Positions 1-12,540 of a stretch of 64,000 nucleotides of DNA are shown in pieces. The stretch comes from Nymphaea colorata. Its lineage: Eukaryota > Streptophyta > Magnoliopsida > Nymphaeales > Nymphaeaceae. A program made the translations under genes and the position numbers. Each line of letters begins with the position of its first letter. Within the stretch, counting starts at the first letter, position 1. The DNA lies in the NCBI RefSeq assembly GCF_008831285.2, contig NC_045138.2:11790571-11854570 (forward strand). Reading direction: 5' to 3'. The notes beneath the pieces are model-generated. The model ran no database searches. It worked only from the letters and a program-made list of their open reading frames with translations, and was not told the DNA's origin.

Positions 1-335
1 ACCTGGAATCCTCTAACCAAGCTTAGGATAAGTTTACCTCAATGAGTTTAACTTAACTCTAGTTTGCCCTAGGCTGTAGTGCTCAATTTTCAGTTTTTGG
101 TTTGTCTAATTCCAATTGATCACTCCCTCTCCCATTTGGCAGGATTTGAGCTTAATTTAGGCTCAACTATGTGGACTCCACTTAAGCCAAGCTAGGACCA
201 AGCTCATCGAATCTATAACTACCTTACTCTAACTTAGTTTTAGTTCAATCATTCATTCAATTTCAGTTTACGTTCACTAAGGCTTATCCAGTTCAGATAC
301 TTAACTGGACACTTACCTCATAATCTATCTGAGAC
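1..335. repeat. Diverged copies of a ~170 bp tandem repeat
   Basis: The word 'aagcttaggataag' near position 20 and 'aagctaggaccaag' near 191 lie about 171 bp apart in similar contexts. The stretch 150-240 (gagcttaatttaggctcaac, then ataactacc) lines up with the better preserved array at 33.7-34.4 kb (gagctaaatttaagctaaat, then ataaatctacc). The array probably continues left of the window. Read by eye, no alignment was run. Confidence 0.5.
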
Positions 336-2390
336 CATTTCTAGTTGGATCAAATATGAATTTTCTTATTTCTTGGGTGATTCCTAATCAGATACAATTG
401 ATTTAAGCATTCCCAGGTCCATTGGAGGTAACACATAATTATAATCATGTTTCCCCATGTTGCCCTCCATTTCCCCTTGTTGTTCATCCTACAAGCACTT
501 GTGATTTTAGAAAAAACTTGACTTTTGGACAAATCTCTTGGAATTTTCTCATGAACTGGTGATATTAGGAGCATGCCCACGATATGGTAGAGCCCGATTG
601 GCCAAAAATGCCCAAAATCTACGTTTTTATGCTACAGCCAAAATTGTCATTTGCTAGAAAAAAGCCTAGACTGTCAGTGTATTCTCATTTTCCCTAGGTT
701 GCACGCATTACAAACCTAAGTCCATGAGTCATGTAGGTCTAACGTGTTGTTCATAGGCTCATGGAGGCCCACAAATTTCACCCATTATGGCTTACACCAT
801 TCACCTTTCTCTCTTCTTCCTCCCAGCGTGGAGCTTCACGGCAACTACACTTCGTCTCTCTTTAGCTGTGCAGAAGGAAGGTCCACTAGCAACGACCAGA
901 ACCCAGAAGTAGCATCGTAGGACAAGTCACCGCTTGGCATTCCCTGCCATCTCTCTCTCTTTCTCTCGCTCACTTGGGCTACGGTGCTGGTGTCCTATAT
1001 CTATTCTACTCATGCAAAGGAGCTCCTTCCCTTGTTAGGTACATCATTATTCTGGTGACAATATTCTTTTTTCTTCTCCCATTAAGGCATTGTCTTTTCC
1101 AGCACGTGACGATGACCTCTTCACCTCACACCGCGGCAGATAACAACAAAAGATTTTCCAATCGACATCTCTCGCCCTTTCCTTCTCTCTCTTTCTATCA
1201 TCCCTTCTCCGCTCTTATGGGTTTGCTTTGCTTGTCTTGATAACAGAATTGTGCAAAGCAAACTACTCTGCCCTTTCTTTGTTGTATGACTTACCATCGA
1301 CTTCTTTTGTTATATCCTGACGTTCTATACACGGTTGCAAGTAGAGCTCGCTCCCAAAGAGCAGCCATTTAGGTAATCAATTCTAGGTTTTTTGAGTTCT
1401 AATCCCTCCCCTTCTCTCTCCCCTTCCCTTCTCTACCTTTCTCACCCTTGCACAAAAGAATAAAAGAAAGGGAGAACATTACCGACAGTGAAACCCACAA
1501 GCTGGTTTTTAATAAAAAAAATTAGTGTTTATTGTTGTGTTTGATTTCGTTTCTTTGTTGGTGTAGACTCCAGTCCTTCTGTTATTCATTGACTTAGGCA
1601 CATGTTTCTTATATGAGAATGTCGGATGATGCTAATCTCAAATGGGTCTATTCTTACAGGCAAATATAAGAAAGCAATAGTTCCAAGCACCTTGCTAGTG
1701 CTATTTTCTGTTGAATATGTTAAAATCGACTGCATCACTAGGCTAGTGCAATTCCTTGTGCACCTTGTTCAATATGTTCAGGGTTTCTTGATTTCGTTAG
1801 ACGGTGGCTCAGAGTTTCAAGCTTTTGTTGGCACCGAGTTACTGCTTCAGTTCAGCAGCAAAGACTTCTTAAGTTGCAACATAAGAAGTGTGTTTTTCTT
1901 GGTAGCAAAAAGTATACTTTTAAGCATGCTTAGTCATGATTCGATTCTATTCACTGCTTTGTTATGTTATTGTTGTGCTTAGTCAAACATATTGAGCATT
2001 TGTTCTTATGGTTAGATTGGGTGCAAAAGTCATACACAAAAAAAAAAAATCCTAGTGTTCATACTTTTTATTATCCCTTTGGTGGTTGAATAGTTGCACT
2101 CCTTGTACAATCGACAAATATGAAACTAATCATTCTATTGTACGCTAAGCTCAAATGCGAACCAAGGATGGATTTTTTTTTTTTTTTTACTGAATTTAGT
2201 AGATACCTAAGTCCAATAGACCAACATATGATTACATGTAAAAATTATAATGCATTTTTATATTTTGTATATCAAAACTTGATCCAAGTTTGAGCTTGAT
2301 TAAGCAACATTCCATTAGTTGAAAATGGAAGTAGCTATACTAAATCTAAATGTTATTCATTTGAATCTCTCTCCAGTAAAATCATCAATA
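336..2390. other. Intergenic, no gene recognised
   Basis: The stretch contains short open frames (the longest is 118 codons at 1626-1982), none with a recognisable motif or coding-like composition. A C/T-rich zone at 890-1440 could once have been part of a promoter or leader, but no gene follows it. Poly-A and poly-T runs occur near 2037 and 2173. Confidence 0.4.
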
Positions 2391-2399
2391 TGATAGTTT

Positions 2400-2760
2400 T
2401 GAACTCAACTAAGGATGTCAATAGATCAGATTTGAATCAGATGCACCTTTTTACCATATTCATTTTTTCAAATATTCATATATTCAGATTCAGACTTGGA
2501 TTTGATTGTCGAAAAAAAAAGGCTATACCATATATGAATCTATCTTTTAAGTCTACATTCGAATCTAATCCAAATCTGACTTTTAAGTTATATTTGAATC
2601 CAAACTTTAAGTTATTTCTGAACCCAATCTGAATCTAACTTTTGAGTCATATCCGAATCCGATTGGAATATGATTTTTAAGCTATATGCAAATTTGATCC
2701 AAATCTGACTTTTAAATTCTATTTGAATTTAACCCCAAATCTAATTTTATTAACTAGTTA
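2400..2760. repeat. Degenerate short tandem repeat (tgaatcc/aaatctgacttttaag unit)
   Basis: The word 'ctgacttttaagt' and variants (ctaacttttgagt, atgatttttaagc, ctgacttttaaat) recur roughly every 40-55 bp, alternating with 'tgaatccaa'-like words. The 80-codon open frame here is a by-product of the repeat. Confidence 0.55.
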
Positions 2761-3348
2761 ATTTTGAAATATATGTATCTACATTCATACTTTGAATCTT
2801 AGTCAAATTTAATAAAGTATGTCAAATACAAATTCTTTTAAATATGTATCAATATTGAAGTAACACAGTAAATAAAGAAGGAATATATTCAAGTTTCCTA
2901 CAAATTGTATTTTCACATCATAGTTAAGGAACTAACATATCCAATGAAGGCAAGTGCAACTACATGCTCAAATCATAAGTACCAAGCCATTTAGGTTGGA
3001 TCTTGGTGTTATATTCCATTGAAGATGGTAATAATTACCAAGGGAAAATTATCATACATTTTTACCAGTTTCTTGAACAAAATTGTGTGTAAGATGCTTC
3101 ATGTCTAGGCTGAATCAACTCCAAAGGTATGTATAGGACAATAAAACATTACCATCACTTGAGAGAGAATGAACAGTCAAATGTCTCAAACTAAAGCTTG
3201 CAAGGATTACAAATTTTAAGTAATAACAATCATAACAAGGTAATATATACAAAAATATACAATAAGCACCAACAAACGATACAAACTCATGCATAACCTC
3301 ACACTAGCCCAAATTTGACTGGTGGTATTTGTCAAGCTTATTTATTTT

Positions 3349-3398
<50 letters not shown>

Positions 3399-4398
3399 AA
3401 AAATAAAAAACTATGCACATCATCAAACTTCATTCTTTAAAGCATTCAAACTTTAATTTTCAAAATTGTACTTGTCTATTGTTCTTTAATGCAACAAGAG
3501 ACTAACGAGTCACTACTTGCCAAACTCAACAAGAAAACATCTTCACCATATAATACCAGCTTGCTAGGATTGCCTTTCAATGCCTCGACTTGCCTAAGTG
3601 GGTATGTTCTTCGCATTTTAATATATACTTCAACTATGTTGACACTATATTTAGGATAATGCTATCAAATTAACTTGCATTATGCAAAAGAAAGTTTTCA
3701 TTAAATAAAAATCTTAAACACAAATAACTATAGGTTTTAATTAATATAAAAAACAGATAAGTACAAAAATAATATATACCTCTAATTTATAACTTAGTTT
3801 CAATGTATGCAGATGCAAATGATGCTTCTTCTTCAGGCAAATGTGTAGGAAAGTCAAAATCATCTAACAAAAGAACACAATGAGAAGTGGAAAAATATGC
3901 TTAAAAACCTTATAATAAATTAATTACTTTTAGTTTGATCAGGTTTTGTGAGTTGCTGGCTGGGACAAAGGTCTAAGCTTAATTTTGTAAGGAGATCCTA
4001 GTTTTCCTTTCATAGATTGAAGACATTTAGGGTTGTTTGAGTTTCAAGTTCAATTTTTTTTGGTATGGAGTTCACTAGGAAGTTGTAAATCTAAATTGAA
4101 GGAACAATAATTTCCTTAGGACCTAGTTATTGTAAGCAAAGAACATTGTTAAATGGCCAAACCTTCATAAAAGGAACAACATAACAATTAGATTAGAATT
4201 CCATAAATTAGAAAAAAGCAATATCAAATTCCAACAAGATCACAATCTCCCACAGAGTGGTGCACGAAATTCTCTTGTTATCACATTCTTTTGCTTTCAC
4301 TTTTCCTTTTTAGCCATCTTAGCTAATTTGATAGAAGGTGGGCTTGCCAATCTTCTCCATTTATATGATGAAAAGGAAAAAACTTAATTTAAAGGCAC
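2761..4398. other. AT-rich intergenic DNA
   Basis: No coding signal is seen. The stretch contains the GA microsatellite listed separately and otherwise AT-rich unique-looking sequence. Confidence 0.4.
3353..3396. repeat. (GA)22 microsatellite
   Basis: An uninterrupted GA dinucleotide run of about 44 bp. Confidence 0.97.
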
Positions 4399-4614
4399 TG
4401 TTGAGGAATATTAGTTTAGGCATGTGAGTGGTTTATGGAATCTTAGGAAGTCAGTTTTATATTTTCTATTTAGTGTAGGCCCTCTTTAATGTTTCCTTAT
4501 TTTTGTCTAGACTATTTTTTGTAAGTTTGATATTTCTGCCTAATCCCTCTTTTGACGTGGGATTAGGGTTAGAATGGGATTACTTTTCTCTCTCTCAAAG
4601 TTGTTGTTGTTACA
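4399..4614 (+). mobile_element. LTR of a Ty1/copia-type element (5' LTR)
   Basis: The 216 bp block begins TGTTGAGGAATATT and ends TTGTTACA, so it has the TG...CA ends of a long terminal repeat. It is followed at once by TGGTATTAGAGAC, one mismatch from the plant initiator-tRNA-Met primer-binding core TGGTATCAGAG. A decayed copia gag follows in the same orientation at 5430. I found no matching 3' LTR in the window, so the element is truncated or interrupted. Confidence 0.75.
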
Positions 4615-4627
4615 TGGTATTAGAGAC
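4615..4627 (+). other. Retrotransposon primer-binding site
   Basis: TGGTATTAGAGAC abuts the LTR end. It resembles the complement of the 3' end of initiator tRNA-Met, with one change in the core. Confidence 0.7.
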
Positions 4628-5429
4628 AACACTTTCCAACATCCAACGATCAACGTGATTCTTTCCTGCGAGATCTCTTTTTTTTCGGTGTCACCTCTCT
4701 CAATGTCTGATATTATCCCTTAAACATCTGATTTTCTGGTCGACTGCTTAGAAATTAAAATCACTCCAGCCATGGTTGTGGTGGAGCCACATGCAAGTAT
4801 GGATATATAATGTGTGATTAGCCTTCCCAAGTGGATCGTTGATAGTTTGTCGTGGTTGTGATGAGTTTTCAAATCTGTTTGCTCCAATAAATTGCCCTAT
4901 AAATGTAGTGGGTTGAGTCTACTAGTTAAATGTTGTCACAAATAGATCTATGATTTATATTTTGCTATGATCAGGATTATTTATTGTAGAACCTAAGTTT
5001 ATTGTTCATGTATGGTGGCTATGGACTGTTTTGGGTCAGTGTGAAACGTCTTTTGTGCCTATGATTTGAATTTATAGCGAAATTTGCTGTTTAGGTGTAC
5101 TGGTTGTCGACTGTTATGTGAGTGCAAAATGTTTGTTGAGTCTATGATCTCAATTCATAGCAAATTCCTTGCTGAATATGTGTGGTTGCCTTAGGATTCA
5201 TCTTCCCATATATATATTTGTGTTGTTGATTTGGTGTTTGATATAGTTGATTTGGTGTTTGATATAGTTGAAGAGTTTGGTCTGATTATATGAGAAGTTA
5301 TATATGTATGCTTGTGCAGCATTTTCTGATCGTTGCGTTCACTAAATAAACATGGAAAAGGATACTATAGTTGACCCTCAGCGTGAATCCAAAGTGACTA
5401 GAAATCCCTTTTCTTATTAATCTATAGTC

Positions 5430-5700
5430 AAGTTGGATGGTTGTAGTTACGAGATTTGGTCTAGATCTTTCATGATGCTCATGACTGAAGAGGAGGAACC
5501 TCCAGTTAAAAATGGAAAGTATGTCACTTGGAAAGAGAACATTAGTATGGTTATGTCCTAGATAATAAACAATGTACAACCTCAGATTTCCCTGACTATA
5601 GCATACTATATTCAGCAAAAGAGATGTGGGAATTCCTATGACAAACATACTCACATGACAAAGATGTTAGTAAAATTCTTCAAGCCAAGAAAAGTTAAAC
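5430..5700 (+). pseudogene. Ty1/copia gag relic (UBN2-like)
   Basis: Conceptual translation gives KLDGCSYEIWSRSF, a clear match to the conserved copia Gag motif KLDGxNYxxWSR. It is followed by an 'IINNVQPQIS' segment equivalent to the usual 'LLNSMxPEIS', and then, after a frameshift, AKEMWEFL and QTYSHDKD, the 'A..W..L...YS' block of this Gag family. In-frame stops and a frameshift make it dead. It lies 0.8 kb downstream of the LTR and primer-binding site at 4.4-4.6 kb, the usual order for a 5' end. The rest of the polyprotein is not recognisable downstream. Confidence 0.75.
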
Positions 5701-7369
5701 TTTACTAGGGGGATCAATGTCTACCCTAGTATTTTGCTACAGAAGGCAGCCTGAAAGGTTGAAATATCTTAGGTCTCCTTGCAAAACACGTTATAAGGCA
5801 CATTTTGAGCAAACCATGTTTTCAAAGTTTTTATCAAGATTGTTTCTTGAGTATGGAACAGTCACTTACCTAGTCTAGCCATAATCTATTTTGTTTTAAT
5901 TTATATGCCTATTTTGACCCTCACCATGTCTTTTTATTACTCACCATGAGTAGGACATTTTTCTGAAGACATATTGTCCACTCTATTTTTAGAGGTGACT
6001 TGGACACTAGATCTATTGCCTATTGCTGCTAATGGACTCATGTCAGGCAAGTACCCTTAGTGAGCAGTTCATGGGCGTCTTACCCTGCCATTTGGACTAC
6101 TGTGGTCTACAAACAATAGCTTTGTTAGCTACGCAACCTTGTTCATACTTTAGTAGAGAGATGGAACCAATTCACATCCACTTTCTAACTCCCCTTTGGA
6201 GAGAGACACCTCTTATATATGAGTTCACCTACATTTTGGGACTATTAGAGCCAACAAGACATCCTAGGTTCTCGTTGATGATCAGTTTGTGACCAATTTT
6301 AAAGCCTACAACTATAAGGGCTTGTTGTTCATTCTTACAAGCATCGGGAGCTGGGACCTAAAGAACAAGAAAATCCATTCTTGCTTTTCTTTGTTAGCAG
6401 CAGATTCTTCTTCAATTGCAGCAGGAGTCTTCTTTCTTTCATTTACATCTGACACCGGGAGCTTCATCCAAAAAAAAAAAACAACAACAGTGCGACCCCG
6501 CTTCACCTGCCTAGTTGAATTTCATGCCTATTTTGGAGGCTCTGTAGATGAGATGAGAGCTAAATCACCCAAGGAGTAGCACAAGACTCTGGAGGTGATG
6601 ACCATTTGCACAGCAGGCTCACATTTTTCTCCAACGAGCACGACAACATGGACCTACGTGTCTTCTAGCTTTTCATGATGTTAGACAATATCCAGACCTA
6701 GCATCTCTCATCTATACAAAAGACACACAATTTGTCATGAGGGATGTTGACATGATAAAGGATTGTCTTTGGTTTCCATATGAGTAGTCCACAAGTGACA
6801 ATGTTCTCTTACTTCAATCATACAAGCAGATGTTGGGTGACATTGTCGAGGAGCACATCATCTGAGATTATTTCTACGGGAAGGGGCAGCCTGCTCGATA
6901 TATGTAAAATGACATGAGGACAAACATTCTTCTCTTAGGACCCTTCTTATTGGTCCCTTATCATCAAGAACGGCGTGTGGTGTTGTTATCAAAGAGGCAA
7001 ATGGACTTCTATACCATTAGGAGATATTATAGTATCATGGAAGATTTTGACCAACACAACGAAGCATGGCAACACACTTGTAGCCAGCTACCTCCAGTTG
7101 GTCATGTTAGGGACATGAAATCTATATATATGGTAAATTTGCTAGACCTGGAGTGTACATAGAATGGTGAGCGGCTATCTACATTCTTCCTTATTGTCAT
7201 TGAGTCCATGTTTGTCATAAAAGCTTTTTTAGTTTAATGACATTTTGATTTCATCTCCAATTTTCCAATGAATGCACGATTTCTCCCTTTATTTTTTAAA
7301 ACAATGTCATTTCTACTTTTTAAACTAACATACCTCTTTTTGGTGAAATTTGTAGAAAGAATTTTTCAT
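5701..7369 (+). pseudogene. Decayed coding-like region, family not recognised
   Basis: From about 6668 to 7162 one plus-strand frame is open apart from three stops. It contains protein-like text such as DVRQYPDLASLIYTKDTQF and, later, a clean 82-codon stretch starting at 6914. It resembles an old transposon protein in its degree of decay, but I cannot name the family. 5701-6660 shows only short unconvincing frames. Confidence 0.3.
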
Positions 7370-7379
7370 GGTCCACATA

Positions 7380-8910
7380 CCATATCCTAGGGTGAGGAGA
7401 AAAGAGAATCCAAAACTCAGGAGGATCAAAGACCTGCAAGTCGATCCAATGATCATGCTAGCCATTCAAAAGATGATTTTGCAAATTGATAGAGAACAAT
7501 GAACAAAAATAGTCAGACCTACCAATAAGAACTCAGATGGTTCGACCAAGGGCATAGCACTGAGGAACTCTATAGGACAGGTGACAATCCCTACGCAAGT
7601 CGAGAATAGAATAAATGAAGAAGACTATTAGGCACATCCAAAGTAGGGGAAGAAGATCTACTCTAAGGGGGATTTCTAAGAAGGTCTAGATGATGAATAC
7701 CTTGAAGGGATGCCACAAAAGTTTAGCAACTTCAAGGGGACAAAAAATCCCCTACATGCATTCGGGCATCTTTTTTGCAAAATGTGGACATCTGGATAAA
7801 GGAGACACGACACATTGGTACATGCAAAGCATTGACCCAATGTGCATGAATAATTTTGATGAAATGGCCAATATATTTATCAACAAGTATGAAGCCAATC
7901 AGTCAGTATTTCCCAGCATGGATACATTCATGAGCCTATGCCAAGAACTAGGAGAACTAGACGAGAATAAATTCAAAAGTGGCCTTCTATTAGTAACAAC
8001 TTACAAATGCTGATGCTTGAGGAACATGCACTTACTATGATGCTCGGGGCATTTCAGGAGAACAACAAATATCATCTCATACAGTGAGAATATGAGAATT
8101 TCTATGAATTGACCATAAAGACTAAAAGAATAGAGATATTGTGAAGAACAGATATCTCAATATCAAGTTTGGCTCAAGCAGCAATAAATAAGGCCTGAAC
8201 AAGAAGCCGGCCAAGTCTCATGCTCACATGCCATTCACGGCCAAAGTCTACTATCAGAACCAGCCACAAACATGCAAGAATGGTAACAATGGGGGAAACA
8301 AGCAATTTAAGTCATTTTTGTCTAAAAGTGACATCAAGAAGTATCTTGGCTGGACGAGCAACAAGAAGTTCATCTCACTTAAGCAAAAGAGGGAGGAAAT
8401 TTTGGAATATCTTCTCAGAGGGGTTATACATTTTCCTCAAGGTGGCTGATCATGTAGAGATAAAGGGGGGAAATGAGAGACCAATTTTGTAAATTTCATG
8501 AGGCTATGAGCCACAGCACTGGACCATGCATATCATATAGGATTGCATTGACAAGAAAATATTAGTGAAAGGTGATGTCCCAGAAGTCCTCAAAAGTCCA
8601 TTCCTTAATTATGGGTAGAATGTCAAAGCTTCAATTCAGGCTTGCGATTGTTTTATTTTTTGTTCTTTCCCATGCATTGTGGGGACAAGGGGTTCCCTCT
8701 ATCATGTATTAAGCAATAGAAGTTGATTCTCCTTCAAATAAGTGTCTCTTTTAGGTCCAAACATCTTTGTATTCTTTCATGAATTTTTTCCTCGGTGGCT
8801 AGACTTCTCATGATCCCAACATTATCATTATCCGTTACATTGGGGCATCTTTTTCTTTAGATTCAACAAGCACAAGTTTACGAAAGGATTTTCATTCGAA
8901 ATCTTCCAAA
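7380..8910 (+). pseudogene. Ty3/gypsy gag relic, copy 1
   Basis: Across several frames the translation shows a retrotransposon Gag capsid-like segment (FDEMANIFINKYEANQS, residue pattern W..L...F...Y), an 'MSLCQ' block, and near 8490 an 'FCKFHEAMSHST' segment like the Gag/Pol boundary region of plant gypsy elements. Stops and frameshifts are frequent. The same ordered segments recur at 37.4-38.85 kb, and similarity continues into the non-coding part after it (ataagtgtctcttttaggtcc here, acaagtgtgtctttcttttc there). The two are members of one family. No intact open frame longer than 107 codons survives. Confidence 0.65.
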
Positions 8911-9019
8911 CAAGAGAAATCTTGAAGCAAAACATCAAACAATTTATGAATTCACATATCTTAGACATTTAAGTAGACATTCCAAGAGGTTTAGAACATC
9001 AAAAGAATCTCTATACAAA

Positions 9020-9480
9020 CACATGCACATGGTATGTGAATTTCATGTTTTGGTGCATATAATTTTTAATATTCCGTGTTTCAGTACAAGAATTTTGTGC
9101 TATGACCTTTCGAATTTTGTGCCTCAACACATGATTTTGTGCTTGAGCACATACAAGTTTTCAAATTTAGTGATTCAGCAAATAAGTTCTTGCTTCAATG
9201 CACACAAGTTTTACAAGTTTGTGTTTTGGTACACAATTTTGCATTTCAACATACACAAGTTTTATAAGTTTGTGCTTTCACAATTTGGACTTCGGCCCAA
9301 CATTTCATGCTTCAACACAAGATTTCATGATTTGGCACATATTTTTATTCCTCAACATATGATTTCATGCTTAAGCATACACAAGTTTAGAAGTTCATGC
9401 ATTTTGGTGTAAACTTTCATGCTGCAACGTACCTTTTGTGCTTCAGCACATGATTTCATGATATGTGAACTGAATCCGAA
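9020..9480. repeat. Degenerate short tandem repeat (tttcatgcttcaacaca unit)
   Basis: Words such as 'tttgtgcttcagcacatgattt', 'tttcatgcttcaacaca' and 'cacacaagtttt' recur every 25-45 bp across about 450 bp. The 129-codon open frame over this stretch is repeat-driven: its translation is rich in repeated F, H and I words. Confidence 0.7.
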
Positions 9481-10690
9481 ATTTTCCATATGACAGTTCG
9501 GCCTGGTGTTGCAAAGTTTTTTATTTTGTCTAGATGACTGATTTTTGAACTATAATTTCTTTCCAGGTTGGGTTGTTGAATGTTAATGGATATTGCAAGT
9601 CCTTGCTTGCATTATTTGATAATGGAGTTGTTAACAGTTATGTAAAACTAGATGTTCAACATATAGTTGTAAGAATGTTATGAAGATGTATTTTAACATG
9701 TACATATTCATAGGAGTTTTCACGGGTTTGACAAATCTTAATATCAAAAATTAAAATGGATGACAAAGAAATACCAACCCAAGCACTTGTTCTTGCCATT
9801 CATTCACATATTAATCGAAAATCAGCCATCTATGCACCAACATCATCATAAGCCTAGACAATGCACACATTTAAAAAGCAAAGAAAAGAAAGAAACATAT
9901 TTCAAGCCAAGAAAGGAAAATAAAATTTTATTTCACCTTGTTCATGCTCTTTGTGTACTCAATAGTAGCTCTTGAATAACTTTGAAGGTTGGAGAAGAAG
10001 AAAGAGAAGAAGAGAAAGAGAAAATAGAATCAGAAAGAGAGCCAAGGGAAAATACTCTAAATCTTCAAGTAAGAAAGCTCTAGAGGTTCTCCAAGGGTTA
10101 GCTCACACCTAAGAGATAAGGTTTGGAGAGTATTTATAAAAAATTTGGAGCCAAAACTCAAGGTTTGTTTTTTTTTAGGTCTTAACCAAAGGGATTGGCG
10201 ATTATTTTAGGAGCTGTTTGCAGGGCTAATGCCCACCAACAAGCCCAAAAAGCCTACACTTGAGCAGGCCCTACCTTGGCCAGAGCTCATGGCAAAGCCA
10301 TGTACTACTCGGCTAGGGCACGTGGTGGGGGCACAGTGCCCCACTATTGGCTAAAAAATAGACCAAAAAATGGGGCTTTTGCCTCCCTGGCCTCCCAATG
10401 TGTGTCCCGACTTAAAAAACTCTTAAAATGTATATGTTGAAGGGCAAAATGGCCTCTTTGTAAAACTAGAATGCAGCTTCATTTTGGGTGGTTTTCGGCT
10501 AGTTTTGAGTGGTTTCAGGCTCGTTTGGTCACAAAAGCATAATAATCGATGCTCAAAGCTCGGATCAAGGGTTAGATGGGTGTTTTAGGTTCAAAACATA
10601 TTTTTAAAAGTTTCGGTGCACGATTAAGACGCAAAACAAAGGGGAAACTTGCACGCGCGTGCGTGGTGCTAAAAAATAGTGTTCAAGATT
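9481..10690. other. Intergenic, possible retroelement debris
   Basis: Around 9570-9670 a short plus-strand frame reads LLALFDNGVVNSYVK, reminiscent of a retropepsin 'LFDSGA..SF' core, but it is too short to classify. 9990-10060 is A/G-rich. No gene is supported. Confidence 0.3.
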
Positions 10691-10699
10691 GTTATTTTG

Positions 10700-11060
10700 G
10701 CCTTGACTTTGGATTTTGAGTTGAAATTCTTGGTTTGGATCTAATTTGGACCCAAGAGCATCTTTATAGATCCATTTTCCCAATTTGGACTCGATTTTGC
10801 TTCTTGGGTTCAATTATGGACTTGGTTTTGTATTTTGAATCAAGGTGTGACTTTTGGATCTATGATTCATATTTGGATCTAAATCTAGATATAAATCTGG
10901 ATTTTGGATCTAAACATCGCATTTGGATCCAAACATGGACCTAGAAGTCCGTTTTGCATCTAAGGTCGATTTTTGAATTTGGTCATGAATCTAAAGGTCA
11001 GTTTTGGATCTAAGGTCAAGATTTGAATTTGACATGAATCTAAAGGTCCGTTTTGGGGTG
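10700..11060. repeat. Degenerate 'ttttggatctaa' tandem repeat with a ~50 bp duplicated unit
   Basis: 'TTTTGGATCTAA' and close variants recur many times. At 10960-11055 the block 'gaatttggtcatgaatctaaaggtc' is followed by a second copy, 'gaatttgacatgaatctaaaggtc'. Overlapping open frames on both strands are by-products. Confidence 0.65.
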
Positions 11061-12540
11061 AGCTTGGGCCCGGGGTCTGAAATATATCCAAATCAACCAT
11101 AAAAATTTGAAATCACTGAAATATGTTCGAATAAATGGAGTACTATCTTTTCGAAAAATTTTGGGCGATAACTGGTATTTAGGTTAAGATGTGGCTTAAA
11201 CCATACAACTTTTTGTGTTTTTTTCAAGTTCACATATTAGATTCACTCAAATGTTGTGTCAATGAATATACTGTTAGCTAACAAGCTAGACAACAGTTAG
11301 GAGTTTTTTTCCAAGCCGTCCACTCTCATGCCATGAAACAATGGAACATAACCTTTGACATTAAAATTCCATGGAATCATAAGTAGCTTGTTTTGGAATG
11401 TGGATGGAAATCCTCATTCAGCTTAGTCCAAGATTCAATAGATCACACAATCTTTAATGGCCCCCATGTTAAACCAAAACAATAGTTCTAACCCTAATAC
11501 TTGACAATTTTAATCCCAATGCCAAATACCAAAACCATAGTTTCATGGTCCATAACCCCTATTAGTCCAAAATTTCATTTTAAAACTCTTAGACCTTAAT
11601 TCATAAAACTTTCATTTGTCTAAACCCTAAATTTGAAGTTACAAAATTCAAATCATAACTAAAATTTATGTTCTAGTGATCCAATTATAAGCTGAACTCC
11701 AAGTTCACAACTTAGGCCCCACTCCTGTCTACATCAAATCATTTAAACCCTAGGTTCCATGGCCGACCCCTAAACCCTAGGTTCCAACCATCTTTAACTC
11801 CAAGCCTATAAACCAAACCCTGATCATCAAGCCCTTAGAAGCCTGTATAACGTAGGTTTGACAAATTATTGCATAGGCTTGTGATGATCAAGGGTGAATT
11901 CATGAATTTTTTCTCATTCAACAAATACTAAATTTTAGGGGCCAATTAGGTTTTCTTTAAATAATTTTTTTTCCCCAAAATTAGGGCATGTCTACTTCAT
12001 CTCATATTATGTCTAGGATGTCATTTAACCACTTACATATTAGAAATGTATAGTTAGTTCTTAGTTTGATTACCCACAGCAAATGCACCAAGAACGGTCA
12101 AACTTCATACTGACAGGTCCAGTCTTATCATTTTGGCTATCCTGCACAATCAAATTGAAGGCAAAACAATTTTCATTTTAAAGGGTCTATACATGAAATT
12201 GACAAAAATTTTGCATGCAAACAGTAATTTGATTCAATATTTCCAATGGTAAGCACGTGATTACTAGCCCATATATATATTACCCAACTTTTGTGTAAGA
12301 AGTATTTGTAAGACTCAAACCTGTAAGGTTTTACAATTGGAGTATAAGATGAGCTTTTGAATTGCCGTTGGAGGATTTAGCATATAAATGGCACTTGATT
12401 GTCTTTAGATGGTTAAGCCATAGTGGACACAAGATTGGCTAAGTGTCGACCTTGATTACATAATTTGCGACTTGGAGGGTATCCAAGTAAAGTGATTTTT
12501 CCAATTTGCGGGCCAAAAGGAATTTGAGCCTTTTTCCAAT
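11061..12540. other. AT-rich intergenic DNA
   Basis: No coding signal. A 16 bp word, taaaccctaggttcca, occurs twice near 11745 and 11771 and contains the plant-telomere-like heptamer, but there is no telomeric array. Confidence 0.4.

Noticed and set aside
9023-9412. 129-codon frame
   Set aside because: Generated by a short tandem repeat; composition dominated by repeated Phe, His and Ile words.
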